This document shows, piece by piece, positions 1 to 8,371 of a DNA stretch of 52,591 nucleotides. The notes beneath the pieces are model-generated. The model was not told where the DNA came from. It was given only the letters and a program-made list of their open reading frames with translations, and ran no database searches. The stretch's first letter is position 1. Every line of letters starts with the position of its first letter. Source of the DNA: Bacteroidaceae bacterium (GTDB lineage Bacteria > Bacteroidota > Bacteroidia > Bacteroidales > Bacteroidaceae). Position numbers and translations under genes: made by a program. Where the stretch lies: assembly GCA_024401095.1 (NCBI GenBank), contig JAKSLR010000022.1, positions 1 through 52,591 of the forward strand, written 5' to 3'.

Positions 1-167
1 TTCCTGGAAAGACCATTGTGTGTGCAGTGGGTCAGCGTGCCAACCGTAAGGATGCTGAGTTACTTCATCGCAGTGCTCCAATGGTACGTGAAATTGGCGA
101 TTGCATTCGTCCTGCCAATATCACCAAGGCTGTCTATGAAGGTTTCCATGCAGCCCTTGATATCTAA
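1..167 (+). CDS. C-terminal fragment of a flavin-dependent oxidoreductase
   Basis: The reading frame enters from the left edge and stops at TAA 165-167, leaving about 54 residues. The tail has a VREIGDC motif followed by RPANITKAVYEGFHAA. That is the pattern of the FAD/NAD(P)-binding end of the old-yellow-enzyme / 2,4-dienoyl-CoA reductase type of NADH:flavin oxidoreductase, where a GD(C/A) motif binds FAD phosphates and a helix with an EG pair closes the domain. Other pyridine-nucleotide disulfide oxidoreductases share this end, so the substrate cannot be named. The transporter gene starts 32 bases downstream on the same strand and is probably co-transcribed. Confidence 0.6.
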   Translation, partial: PGKTIVCAVGQRANRKDAELLHRSAPMVREIGDCIRPANITKAVYEGFHAALDI

Positions 168-199
168 AAAAGTTAAACGAATAAAAAGATAATAGCAAT

Positions 200-1429
200 A
201 TGAGTCTGGAAAAGAAACGTTGGGTGGTTCTAATTGCCAGTTGCCTAATCAACCTTTGTATAGGTTCCATGTATGCTTGGAGTGTATTTGCTGCTCCTTT
301 GGCTGCTAAACTTACAACAATTACCGGAACAGAATATACGGCTGCACAATTGGCTATAGCATTCACCATTTGCAACTCTGTAGGGCCTATCACCATGATT
401 TCTGGTGGTTTTATCAATGACAAACTTGGTCCAAAGTGGGTTATACTTACAGGAGGTGTCATGTTTGGCATCGGCATGATTCTGACAGGTATGGTAGAAA
501 GCCTCATGGGCATTATCATCACCTATGGATTGTTAGTAGGTTTAGGCCTAGGAATGGCATATGGATGTACCATTAACAATACGGTGAAGTTCTTCCCTGA
601 TAAGCGAGGATTCGTGGGAGGAATTGCGACTGCTACTTACGGCTTGAGTTCCGTTATTATTCCACCTATCGCTAATGTCTTGAATAATAGCGTAGGTGTT
701 AGTCAGAGCTTCATTATTCTGGGTGCCGTATTCACAACAGTCATCGTCGTTTGCACCTTCTTCATCATCAAGTGTCCTGCAGGATTTGTCCCTGAAGGTT
801 TTGTCGCTCCAGTACAACAAGCCAAGAAGGTTGGAGCCGTGAACAAAAACTGGAAGGAAATGCTCTCTGATCCTATCTTCTATATCATGATTATCATGAT
901 GACCTGTGGTGCGTTCAGTGGCATGATGATTATTTCACAGGCTTCGCCTATGGCACAGGGTATGGCTGGTATGACCGTGACTATGGCTGCTACAGCAGTT
1001 TCCATTCTGGCTATGTTCAATGTGGGTGGAAGAATTCTGGCAGGTACATTATCCGACAAATTCGGTCGTGTAACGGTCTTGGCAGGTGCTTTCGTGCTGG
1101 AATTAATCGGTCTAGGACTTTTGCTGAACATTGACCAGGGCGATACCATTTTATTCTTAGCAGGAACATCAGTAGTTGGAATCTGTTTCGGCGCACTCAT
1201 GGGTGTATATCCCGGATTTACAGCCGATCAGTTTGGCACCAAGCACAACAGTGTAAATTATGGTATCATGTTCATTGGTTTTGCCGTGGCTGGCTATTGT
1301 GGCCCAACTACTGCAGGTAAGATTTTAGCTGTGACCGGAAGCTATTCAACAGCCTTCATGGTTGCCATTGGATTAGCAATTGCCGGAATTCTTCTTACAT
1401 TCGTTTACCGTTATATTGCCAAGAAATGA
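200..1429 (+). CDS. MFS transporter, OFA (oxalate/formate antiporter-like) family
   Basis: This 409-residue protein is almost entirely hydrophobic, with about 12 membrane segments. It begins KKRWVVLIASCLINLCIGSM and continues YAWSVF, the first-helix signature of the OFA family of major facilitator carriers (oxalate/formate antiporters and L-lactate carriers). The loop motif GGFINDKLGPK after helix 2, and its counterpart LSDKFGR near residue 285, are the standard MFS loop signatures. It probably moves a small carboxylate across the inner membrane; the substrate is not visible. An oxidoreductase gene lies just upstream. The stop overlaps the start of the following GH2 gene in an ATGA, which suggests translational coupling. 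Confidence 0.85.
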   Translation: MSLEKKRWVVLIASCLINLCIGSMYAWSVFAAPLAAKLTTITGTEYTAAQLAIAFTICNSVGPITMISGGFINDKLGPKWVILTGGVMFGIGMILTGMVESLMGIIITYGLLVGLGLGMAYGCTINNTVKFFPDKRGFVGGIATATYGLSSVIIPPIANVLNNSVGVSQSFIILGAVFTTVIVVCTFFIIKCPAGFVPEGFVAPVQQAKKVGAVNKNWKEMLSDPIFYIMIIMMTCGAFSGMMIISQASPMAQGMAGMTVTMAATAVSILAMFNVGGRILAGTLSDKFGRVTVLAGAFVLELIGLGLLLNIDQGDTILFLAGTSVVGICFGALMGVYPGFTADQFGTKHNSVNYGIMFIGFAVAGYCGPTTAGKILAVTGSYSTAFMVAIGLAIAGILLTFVYRYIAKK

Positions 1430-3963
1430 AGTGCAAGCTGACTCTATTATTTGCGTTTGTTTGCAGCACCCTGTTTGCCAAAAACATCGATTTTAATAAA
1501 GGTTGGGAATTCTCAACCGATTCTCTGATTCATCATAAGATTATTGACTTGCCACATGATTTCAGCATGGAGATTGTCTCAGCAACCAATGATGAAACAC
1601 ATATCGGTCCTTTCTCTACTACCAGTCCTAATGGTCGTTCATTGGGCTATTTCATGGATGGAACAGGTTGGTATAGGAAAGTGTTCACGGTCTCAAGAGA
1701 AGACAGAGGCAAGCAGTTTTCCCTTCTCTTTGATGGTGCCTATATGGAAACCGATGTTATGGTCAATGGCAAGACATTGATTCAGCACAAGAACGGATAT
1801 ACCCCGTTTTATGTTGATATTACATCTGCTCTTAAGGCTGAAGGACAAGCGAATGAAATCATCGTAAAGGTCAGGAATTTCGGCAAGAATAGCCGTTGGT
1901 TTTCGGGTTCAGGCATCTATCGTGATGTAACGCTTGTCGTGACAGAGCCTATACATGTAGCGCAATGGGGTACGTATATCACTACCCCAAATATCAGTAC
2001 TTCAAGTGCGGAGGTGGATTTGAAGGTAAAGGTTGTTAATGACAGAAAACAGCAGATTTCTTCCTCTGTGAAGGTTATTATTAAAGATCAGAAAGGTGCC
2101 TTGGTTACCACACTCCATAAAGTCCTTTCTCTTGCCGCAAGTTCACAGCAGGAGGTTGACTTTCAAACTCTAATAGCACATCCACAGCTTTGGTCAGTGG
2201 ATAATCCTTCACTGTACAATGCAGAAATCCAAGTCCTGTCTTCGACAGGGAAGGTTCTTGATTTCACAGTTCAAGAGTTTGGAATCCGTTCCATTTCCTG
2301 TAGTGCCAAAACCGGACTTTTGCTGAACGGTGAGCCAATCCTTCTGAAAGGTGGATGCGTGCACCATGACAATGGTCTCTTGGGTGCAGTGGCGTATAAA
2401 ACGGCAGAGTATCGCAGGGTTCGCCAGCTTAAAGAGAATGGCTACAATGCAGTGCGCTGCGCCCATAATCCACCAAGCAAACATTTCCTGGAAGCTTGTG
2501 ATAAACTGGGTCTTTTGGTAATAGATGAGTTTTCGGACATGTGGGAGCAGCCAAAGAATATCGATGACTATGCCCAGTTCTTCAAGGAGTGTTGGGAAAG
2601 TGATTTGGAATCCATGCTATTACGTGACAGGAACCATCCTAGTATCATCATGTGGAGTATAGGAAATGAGATTCCTAACTGGAGCATTGCCGATGCATCT
2701 CGTCTTGGAAAGCAACTTAGTGATAAGGTCCGTTCCATGGATGCTACTCGTTTGGTTACACAAGGCATCACTGGAGCTTACATTCATATGGAGTGGGACA
2801 ATTCCCAATATACCTTCCAGCACTTGGATGTGGCAGGGTACAACTATCTTCGTGATAAATACGATAGTGATCATGAGAAATTCCCAGAGCGTGTGATAGT
2901 CTGCACAGAGTCCTATCCAAACCAGTCGTATAAATACTGGAAAGATGCCATGGAAAAACCATACGTCATCGGAGATTTCGTTTGGACCGCTCTGGAACAT
3001 TTGGGAGAATCTGGATGTGGTAGTTCACGTTATATAGATCAGAATCAGGCAGAACAGCAGGGTGTAGCATTCCAAACCTCCATGGGACCTAAGGAAGGTA
3101 TGAACCCGGCCATGATGTGGATGGGTGGTGGCGGAAATGCCACCTTAACTGCTGACAACCAGAAAAAAACTGCAGATAAAAAGGAAGAAAAGCCTGCAGA
3201 GATTCCATTTTGGATGCGCCCTGCAAAACTTCCTACTACATACATCAACTGGTGCGGCGATTTAGACCTCATTGGAGACATCAAGTCTCAGGGGCGTTAT
3301 CGCAATGTCATGTGGGACATCTCCCCTGTCGAAATCTTAGTGCATGAATCTATACCAGAAGGCAAGAAAGAGACCATGAACCTATGGGGATGGCCAAATG
3401 AACAAGCCATATGGCATTGGCCAGGTCACGAAGGTAAAACACTTCAAGTTAAAGTGGTCACAAAAGCAGCTAAGGTTCGTTTGGAAGTGAACAGTAAAAT
3501 CGTCGCAACCCAAGACGTAGGCGATGAACTGACTGCGCTTTTTGAAGATGTGGAGTATCAACCTGGTAATATTGTTGCTATCGCTTTGGATAAAAATGGC
3601 AAAGAATTAGAAAGCAAGATGCTAAAAACTCCAGGTGAACCTCATGCAGTTCGCATTACCCGTGAGCAAAATAACATCGATAACAAAATCGTTTATTTGC
3701 ACCTAGAAATTGTGGATAAAGAAGGTAATACAGTCCCTGAAAAATATCCACTTTCTTTCCAGATAAAGGGAGCAGAATTCGTATCTGCTGGTAATGGAGC
3801 TAAGGATGATATGTATTCATTCCGTTCAGAAACTCCTTCCACCTATCTAGGTAATGCCATGCTCATCGTTCGCCCTACGTCCGAAAAGATTGAAGTAACA
3901 GCTAGCTCCCCAAACCTGGTTTCAGGGTCAGTATCTTTTAATTTGGATGGAAAATATTACTAA
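1426..3963 (+). CDS. Secreted glycoside hydrolase family 2 (beta-galactosidase-like)
   Basis: The 845-residue protein has a short signal peptide (about residues 1-18, ending TLFAK). A GH2 sugar-binding jelly-roll follows (GWYRKVF, GSGIYRDV), then an Ig-like domain and a TIM barrel. The barrel has the GH2 signature with the acid/base Glu415 in MWSIGNE and the likely nucleophile Glu495 in VIVCTES. NGYNAVRCAHNPPS is also typical of beta-galactosidase relatives. Substrate could be galactoside, glucuronide or mannoside. At about residues 545-595 there is a low-complexity stretch, rich in Met/Gly (MMWMGGGG) then Lys/Glu, inserted before the barrel resumes. The start overlaps the MFS stop by four bases; a terminator lies about 75 bases past the stop. 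Confidence 0.88.
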   Translation: MKCKLTLLFAFVCSTLFAKNIDFNKGWEFSTDSLIHHKIIDLPHDFSMEIVSATNDETHIGPFSTTSPNGRSLGYFMDGTGWYRKVFTVSREDRGKQFSLLFDGAYMETDVMVNGKTLIQHKNGYTPFYVDITSALKAEGQANEIIVKVRNFGKNSRWFSGSGIYRDVTLVVTEPIHVAQWGTYITTPNISTSSAEVDLKVKVVNDRKQQISSSVKVIIKDQKGALVTTLHKVLSLAASSQQEVDFQTLIAHPQLWSVDNPSLYNAEIQVLSSTGKVLDFTVQEFGIRSISCSAKTGLLLNGEPILLKGGCVHHDNGLLGAVAYKTAEYRRVRQLKENGYNAVRCAHNPPSKHFLEACDKLGLLVIDEFSDMWEQPKNIDDYAQFFKECWESDLESMLLRDRNHPSIIMWSIGNEIPNWSIADASRLGKQLSDKVRSMDATRLVTQGITGAYIHMEWDNSQYTFQHLDVAGYNYLRDKYDSDHEKFPERVIVCTESYPNQSYKYWKDAMEKPYVIGDFVWTALEHLGESGCGSSRYIDQNQAEQQGVAFQTSMGPKEGMNPAMMWMGGGGNATLTADNQKKTADKKEEKPAEIPFWMRPAKLPTTYINWCGDLDLIGDIKSQGRYRNVMWDISPVEILVHESIPEGKKETMNLWGWPNEQAIWHWPGHEGKTLQVKVVTKAAKVRLEVNSKIVATQDVGDELTALFEDVEYQPGNIVAIALDKNGKELESKMLKTPGEPHAVRITREQNNIDNKIVYLHLEIVDKEGNTVPEKYPLSFQIKGAEFVSAGNGAKDDMYSFRSETPSTYLGNAMLIVRPTSEKIEVTASSPNLVSGSVSFNLDGKYY

Positions 3964-4036
3964 TATACTCATTGTATTATTCACATGTATTTGCAATACT
4001 TTAGAATAATACATCCTAATCCCCACCCTTTCCCTA

Positions 4037-4078
4037 CCCTCGTCCTTGTACAATGTGCTAGAACGAGGGATTTTTTTT
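4037..4078 (+). terminator. Rho-independent terminator after the GH2 gene
   Basis: CCCTCGT at 4037-4043 pairs with ACGAGGG at 4063-4069, followed by a run of eight T. It closes the oxidoreductase-MFS-GH2 unit. The rest of the gap 3964-4194 holds the promoter box at 4111 and an AT-rich leader. Confidence 0.8.
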
Positions 4079-4110
4079 GAAAAAGTAGTCTTATTTGTTT
4101 CGTTTTTTTT

Positions 4111-4118
4111 ATATTTGA
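4111..4118 (+). promoter_or_regulatory. Bacteroidetes -7 promoter box for the GH30 gene
   Basis: TATATTTG matches TAnnTTTG exactly, 76 bases before the GH30 start codon. No well-spaced -33 TTTG is visible. Confidence 0.5.
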
Positions 4119-4194
4119 CACAGAAAATTGTATTCTAAAGATGATTACAAATACAAACAATGAATTCTAATGATTTTAACAAAGCTATAATTAA

Positions 4195-5775
4195 ATGAAA
4201 AACAAACTTTTAACAGTTTCAAATACCATAGCTACTCTAGGAATATGTGTACTTACAGCCTGTAGCCCTAAAGACTATGAATTAAAAGAATGGGTACAGT
4301 CAGAGCGTGACAATTACTGGCAACTTCAGGATGTGAACACTGCTACCGAATCAGTAGAGGGTGTAGTGACCATAACCATAGATACAAACCAAACAGCGCA
4401 GACCATAGAAGGTTTCGGAACCTGTTTCAATGAACTTGGATGGGCTTCATTGCAACTACTTCCCGAAACAGAGTTAGAGAAAATCTTTGCCGAGCTTTTT
4501 ACACCTGGCCTAGGTGCCAATTTTGTAATGGGACGTATGGGTATAGGTGCTAATGACTTTGCATTGGATTATTACTCATTTGATGATACTGATGGCGACT
4601 TTGACTTGAAAGATTTCTCTATTGAACGCGACAAGAAAAATCTTATACCGATGATAAAATGGGCCATGAAGTACAATTCGAACTTGAAAATCTGGGGTTC
4701 TCCATGGTGTCCTCCACGCTGGATGAAAAAGAGCAAGCATTATGCAGAACGAGCTGTAACCCCAGAGATGGTTCAACAATGGGAAGAAATGATTGCAAAA
4801 CGAAAAGAAGAAGCTTCCAAAAGTGTGAAACCAGGTGAAGAAGGAGGCGTATCAGCTACAAGCGGATTTTTCAATGATGGGCCACTTGCATTCCGAATGG
4901 AAAGACGCATAAATGATGCACTCCCTGGCGAAGAAGGACATGAAAATATTACTTCATTCAACATGGAAGCCAAATATCTGGATGCTTACGCACGTTATTT
5001 TGGAAAATACGTTGATGCTTACAAGGCAGAAGGTGTGCCAGTATTCATGGTAATGCCTCAGAATGAACCAAACTCTGCCCAACCTTATCCATCGTGCTCT
5101 TGGACATCTGAAGACCTGAATATCTTTGTAGGTAAATATTTAGGTCCAGAAATGGAAAAGCATGGAGTAGAGGTGTACTTTGGAACTGTAGAACGTGCAG
5201 ACCCTTTAAAAGTGGACACCTTGCTGACCGACCCGGACTCCAAGAAGTACGTGAAGGGTGTAGGATTCCAATGGGCGGGTAAGGATGCATTACCATCCAT
5301 CTACAAAAATCACCCAGAGATTAAACTTTATCAAACAGAACAGGAATGTGGCAACGGAAAGAACAACTGGGAAGGTGCGCTGCACGCTTGGGATTTAATG
5401 CATCACTACTTGAGTAATGGTGTGAATGCATACTTCTATTGGAACACCTCATTGTTCTATGAGAAAGCTAGTACCTGGGGCTGGTACCAGAATTCACTTG
5501 TAACTGTGAATGAAACCGATTGCAGCTGGACCTATACCCCTGATTACTATGCTCTGAAGCACGCCAGCCACTATGTGCTGCCGGGTGCCAAGCGCATCCT
5601 GCTGAACAGTGACTTTGAGGACATCATGGCCTTTGTGAATCCAGATGGTAACATAGTCGTTATGGTGGGCAATCAGAAAAATACAGCTATAACTCTAAAT
5701 CTGGTCATTGAAGAAAAACATCTCTCTTTGACCCTAAAACCAGAGAGTATTCACACTCTATTATTAGTAAAATAA
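4195..5775 (+). CDS. Glycoside hydrolase family 30 lipoprotein
   Basis: This 526-residue protein has an SpII signal (VLTAC, lipidated Cys23) followed by acidic residues, so it is probably anchored to the outer membrane. The catalytic barrel has FGTCFNELGW near the start, SPWCPPRWMK in the middle and MPQNEPN with acid/base Glu291. LYQTEQECG contains the nucleophile, most likely Glu382, with Glu384 the alternative. The C-terminus has the small beta-sandwich that caps GH30 enzymes (NPDGNIVVMVGNQ). Family members cleave beta-1,6-glucan, glucosylceramide, xylan or fucosides; the overall look is closest to the glucosylceramidase/beta-1,6-glucanase subfamilies. It has its own promoter box upstream and a small lipoprotein gene 23 bases downstream. 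Confidence 0.88.
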   Translation: MKNKLLTVSNTIATLGICVLTACSPKDYELKEWVQSERDNYWQLQDVNTATESVEGVVTITIDTNQTAQTIEGFGTCFNELGWASLQLLPETELEKIFAELFTPGLGANFVMGRMGIGANDFALDYYSFDDTDGDFDLKDFSIERDKKNLIPMIKWAMKYNSNLKIWGSPWCPPRWMKKSKHYAERAVTPEMVQQWEEMIAKRKEEASKSVKPGEEGGVSATSGFFNDGPLAFRMERRINDALPGEEGHENITSFNMEAKYLDAYARYFGKYVDAYKAEGVPVFMVMPQNEPNSAQPYPSCSWTSEDLNIFVGKYLGPEMEKHGVEVYFGTVERADPLKVDTLLTDPDSKKYVKGVGFQWAGKDALPSIYKNHPEIKLYQTEQECGNGKNNWEGALHAWDLMHHYLSNGVNAYFYWNTSLFYEKASTWGWYQNSLVTVNETDCSWTYTPDYYALKHASHYVLPGAKRILLNSDFEDIMAFVNPDGNIVVMVGNQKNTAITLNLVIEEKHLSLTLKPESIHTLLLVK

Positions 5776-5798
5776 CATATGAATATTTACATACACCT

Positions 5799-6194
5799 AT
5801 GAAGAAAAATCTTATTCTAACTTTAGGGCTCACTGCATGTCTGAGTCTAAGTTCCTGCTTTATTTTTGAAACCAAAGAGGACCAAGTTATTGAACACATG
5901 AAAGAACTGTGTGAGAAGATGGAACAGAAAGGTGCCAATGCAGAAGAATGGGAAGCCATTGCCAAAGAATACCAGGAACTGGCAAAGGAATCAGAAGGAT
6001 GCGAATTTACTCCTGAGCAGAAAGAACAATTCAATAAATTGAACGGCCAGTTTACCGCACAAGCTGTCAAACAAGCTACAGGAAAGGCTTCAAAAACCAT
6101 CGGTAAGTTTCTAAAGAACAGCAAGAACTTCATCAAGGGTGTAAACGAGGCCTTAAAGAAAAAGAAGACAGAAGAGAATTCTGAAAAGGAATAA
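5799..6194 (+). CDS. Small charged helical lipoprotein, unknown function
   Basis: The protein has 131 residues with a lipoprotein signal (SLSSC, Cys20). After it, almost the whole chain is predicted helical and strongly charged (Glu/Lys-rich), ending in KKKKTEENSEKE. No family was recognised. It follows the GH30 gene by 23 bases and has no promoter box of its own, so it is likely in the same transcript. Its stop is five bases from the stop of the converging TSUP gene, with no terminator between them. Confidence 0.7.
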   Translation: MKKNLILTLGLTACLSLSSCFIFETKEDQVIEHMKELCEKMEQKGANAEEWEAIAKEYQELAKESEGCEFTPEQKEQFNKLNGQFTAQAVKQATGKASKTIGKFLKNSKNFIKGVNEALKKKKTEENSEKE

Positions 6195-6199
6195 TCATT

Positions 6200-6928
6200 T
6201 CAGGAAAGAAGGGCAACCAAACCACAGATTCCCATATAAATATAGATTACTTTGCGAAGGGTTTCAGCGCTAATGCGATCAAAAACCTTTGCACCGATAG
6301 TTGTGCCTATAAATACTGCTGCCAATCCATAGCACCAAGCTATACCCACAGCAGGTGTCAGATAGCCATTGCCCGCACGGTAAAAGGTCATGAAAGTATT
6401 ACCAATTAGAAAATAACACTGGGTAATGGCAACATAATCCTCCTTTGTCTTTTCTGATGCCAAGAAATATAGCACGGCTGGAGGTCCCTGCATGGCAAAG
6501 AATCCACCCATAAGACCAGAAATGGTTCCCATGGTTCCCTGAATGGCCAACGTAGGCTTAACCGTAATGCGCTTACTGAGAAAAAAGAAATAAAGACTTA
6601 CCAAAATAAGCACAGCACCCAATATACGTTTCAAGGTTCCATCGCCTGCCAACGCAATACATTGTACAGAAAAGAAAGAAACAATCAGGAACGTGATAAG
6701 GATGGGCCACAGGTTTTTCCAGTGAATATGTTTCCACAACTTTATGACAATAAGGAGTGAAGTAACACTGGCAAGCAGGCCCGACAAGGTAGTACTTTCA
6801 CCATAAGATGGCATGAGATACGGCAAAACTGTCATGATAAAAATACCAAAACCGAAGCCACTGACACGCTGTACAAAGCTGGCACCAACAGCAAACAGAA
6901 ACAGAAGTATAATACTAGCCGTAGTCAT
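6200..6928 (-). CDS. TSUP (TauE/SafE) family membrane permease
   Basis: The 242-residue integral membrane protein has about eight membrane segments. GFGFGIFIMTVLPYLMPSY at the N-terminus and the later repeat GLMGGFFAMQGPP are the paired half-repeats of the TauE/SafE (TSUP) family. These carriers export or import sulfur compounds such as sulfite or sulfoacetate; the substrate here is not evident. It is a single-gene unit with a promoter box at 6948-6955, and it converges on the small lipoprotein gene. Confidence 0.85.
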   Translation of the reverse strand: MTTASIILLFLFAVGASFVQRVSGFGFGIFIMTVLPYLMPSYGESTTLSGLLASVTSLLIVIKLWKHIHWKNLWPILITFLIVSFFSVQCIALAGDGTLKRILGAVLILVSLYFFFLSKRITVKPTLAIQGTMGTISGLMGGFFAMQGPPAVLYFLASEKTKEDYVAITQCYFLIGNTFMTFYRAGNGYLTPAVGIAWCYGLAAVFIGTTIGAKVFDRISAETLRKVIYIYMGICGLVALLS

Positions 6929-6947
6929 TCTCTCTTCTTTCGGTTTG

Positions 6948-6955
6948 CAAAGATA
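6948..6955 (-). promoter_or_regulatory. -7 promoter box for the TSUP permease
   Basis: On the minus strand this reads TATCTTTG, an exact TAnnTTTG match, 19 bases before the start codon. Confidence 0.6.
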
Positions 6956-6984
6956 CCTCTTTTTTTAATACCCCTATCAATAAT

Positions 6985-7025
6985 AAAAGAAGAAATCCCC
7001 ACCAAAGCAAAGGTGAGGACTTCTT
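6985..7025 (-). terminator. Terminator after the DUF3836 gene
   Basis: On the minus strand AAGAAGTCCTCACC pairs, with mismatches, with GGTGGGGATTTCTTCTT across an eight-base loop, and a T-rich tract follows. It lies 44 bases past the DUF3836 stop and just before the TSUP promoter. Confidence 0.65.
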
Positions 7026-7068
7026 GATCGTTTAGTTTCCTTTTTTATTTAGAGAGCTTCTTACATAA

Positions 7069-7443
7069 TTATTCGGGCAATTGGAAGATGATAGGGAATT
7101 CGCTTGAGTCAAAGATCTGCATAGTCTGATGATTTGAGAACTGATGCGTATCTTTATTCCATGCTGCAAATACAACCTTAGTCTTTCCATCTTCGAACAG
7201 AACGGAATAGCGCGTCATAGGGTCCCAGGTCTTGAACAACTCATTCCAATAATAGGAAGTCTTGCAGACAACACGTCCTTGGTCATCGGTCTGATAAACC
7301 ACTTTTCGCTGGTTCTGGCCTTTCTTGAAAACAACTTCTTTCTGGTGAGCATCACTTGTATTATTTTTCATAGCTGCTGCATTAGCAGTAAAAGGTGCAA
7401 CGAACATTGCCATCATTACAGCCATCATATTCATCTTTTTCAT
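7069..7443 (-). CDS. DUF3836 family secreted protein
   Basis: This is a 124-residue protein with a signal peptide (Met-rich, cleaved near TANAA, about residues 1-23). The mature part contains the repetitive strand pattern QRKVVYQTDDQGRVVCKTSY followed by YWNE and TWDPMTRYSV. This is the pattern I associate with DUF3836, a small secreted family seen mainly in Bacteroides and Prevotella, with no established function. It is transcribed alone from the box at 7495-7502. Confidence 0.75.
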   Translation of the reverse strand: MKKMNMMAVMMAMFVAPFTANAAAMKNNTSDAHQKEVVFKKGQNQRKVVYQTDDQGRVVCKTSYYWNELFKTWDPMTRYSVLFEDGKTKVVFAAWNKDTHQFSNHQTMQIFDSSEFPIIFQLPE

Positions 7444-7494
7444 AATCTTCTCTTTTTAAAGTTTGGAATTATATTGTTTTTATTTTTGATATTG

Positions 7495-7502
7495 CAAAGG
7501 TA
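7495..7502 (-). promoter_or_regulatory. -7 promoter box for the DUF3836 gene
   Basis: On the minus strand it reads TACCTTTG, an exact match, 51 bases before the start codon. Confidence 0.6.
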
Positions 7503-7620
7503 GGTACGTTTTTCTCCATTTCATAAATACCGCAACACCTTCGTGCTTTTCTACTACTTAGACGCAAGAAAACCCCAAAATATTGCAGTTAAACTACATT
7601 TTGTTACATTTTTCCTGGCT

Positions 7621-7780
7621 TTTTCTGCTTCAAAACGTCAAATTTACCTCATTTCATAGGTTTGAACGAGCGCAGAAAATCAATTTGATGACTTGATAGG
7701 CTTAGCACACACTTTTGCAGATACTTTTGCAACTGTAAAACAAAAGCTATTTAATCACATTTTAAATTTATTAGGACTTA
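7621..7780 (+). repeat. Leader module copy 1 (promoter plus 5' leader)
   Basis: This gene-free stretch resembles 9462-9605. Shared words in the same order are TTCAAAACG (7629-7637), ATTTC-T-GGTTT, AGCGCA, a 19-base block at 7727-7745 (TTGCAACTGTAAAACAAAA, 18 of 19 identical to copy 2) and TTAGGACTTA (7771-7780). An inverted repeat surrounds the first word: TTTTCTGC at 7621 with GCAGAAAA at 7672, and TTCAAA at 7629 with TTTGAA at 7661. The last base of the module is the A of the lipoprotein start codon. The remainder of the gap 7444-7620 holds the DUF3836 promoter and nothing else I can identify. Confidence 0.65.
7722..7729 (+). promoter_or_regulatory. -7 promoter box inside leader copy 1
   Basis: TACTTTTG is an exact TAnnTTTG match 50 bases before the start codon at 7780. 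It implies a transcript starting near 7735. Confidence 0.55.
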
Positions 7781-8238
7781 TGAAAACTTTTATCCAATTC
7801 TTCGCAATTCTTTCTACAGTATTATTCTGCTGCAGTTGCTCAGACCAAATGTACGTTGAAGCACCATGTAACCTCGACGAACTTAATATTAATGGTTCTA
7901 TTGCACAAGAATTAAATCTACTGAATGACAAGGATGCTGTTGCAGATCAAGATACAGGAGCATTGGATTTTACCCTTAACTACGGAACTGGCGACAGCTA
8001 TAGAGTACAGATCTTTAGCTCAGACCCAACCCAAAACGGAGAAAACTGCTATATTTTAGCATACTATATCCTTAACGACGACAGTACTACTGAATTACTT
8101 TGTAATTTACCAGAAAATATCAATAACCTATATGTAGGTGTCACAGACAAAGAAGGTAACAGAGTGGTTAAATCTGTGGCCATGCTGAACGGAAAAGCTA
8201 ATGTGGTATTTGGAACTCTGATGGCTTCTTCTAAGTAA
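7780..8238 (+). CDS. Small lipoprotein, unknown function
   Basis: The protein has 152 residues. I place the start at ATG 7780 because upstream in-frame codons run through the promoter box at 7722-7729, and because starting here gives a clean lipoprotein signal (Cys20 in CCSCSDQ; Cys18 is an alternative). The mature part is acidic and probably beta-rich (TLNYGTGDSYRVQIFSS, LYVGVTDKEGNRVVKS). No family was recognised. The start codon directly follows TTAGGACTT, whose exact complement lies in the 3' untranslated region at 8363-8371. Pairing of the two would cover the start. Confidence 0.7.
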   Translation: MKTFIQFFAILSTVLFCCSCSDQMYVEAPCNLDELNINGSIAQELNLLNDKDAVADQDTGALDFTLNYGTGDSYRVQIFSSDPTQNGENCYILAYYILNDDSTTELLCNLPENINNLYVGVTDKEGNRVVKSVAMLNGKANVVFGTLMASSK

Positions 8239-8259
8239 TACCTTTAATATATAAAGAAA

Positions 8260-8346
8260 ATGAGAAGACTGATTCAAATCCTACCATTACTGCTACTTTA
8301 TTTCAAAGTACCTTTTGAGCTACCAGAAATCATAACATTCTTTTAG
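8260..8346 (+). CDS. Possible 28-residue hydrophobic small protein
   Basis: An ATG at 8260, 21 bases after the lipoprotein stop and preceded by an A-rich tract (AAAGAAA), opens a 28-codon frame ending TAG 8344-8346. The peptide begins MRRLIQILPLLLLYF, a basic start followed by a hydrophobic run, as in small membrane proteins. It sits inside the transcript between the promoter at 7722 and the terminator at 8387. It could equally be chance; it is too short for codon statistics. Confidence 0.3.
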   Translation: MRRLIQILPLLLLYFKVPFELPEIITFF

Positions 8347-8362
8347 CTCTCCAGATAGAAAA

Positions 8363-8371
8363 AAGTCCTAA
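8363..8371 (+). promoter_or_regulatory. 3' UTR complement of the lipoprotein translation start
   Basis: AAGTCCTAA is the exact complement of TTAGGACTT at 7771-7779; with the next base, 8363-8372 pairs with 7770-7779 over ten bases. It sits 16 bases before the terminator stem. The arrangement recurs in the 9.6-9.73 kb RNA candidate. Confidence 0.4.

Noticed and set aside
121..522. Minus-strand open frame over the MFS gene start
   Set aside because: Shadow of the strongly supported OFA transporter, with no promoter or family motif.
7693..7779. Upstream extension of the small lipoprotein by 29 residues
   Set aside because: It runs through the promoter box and leader, and the extra residues would bury the lipoprotein signal.
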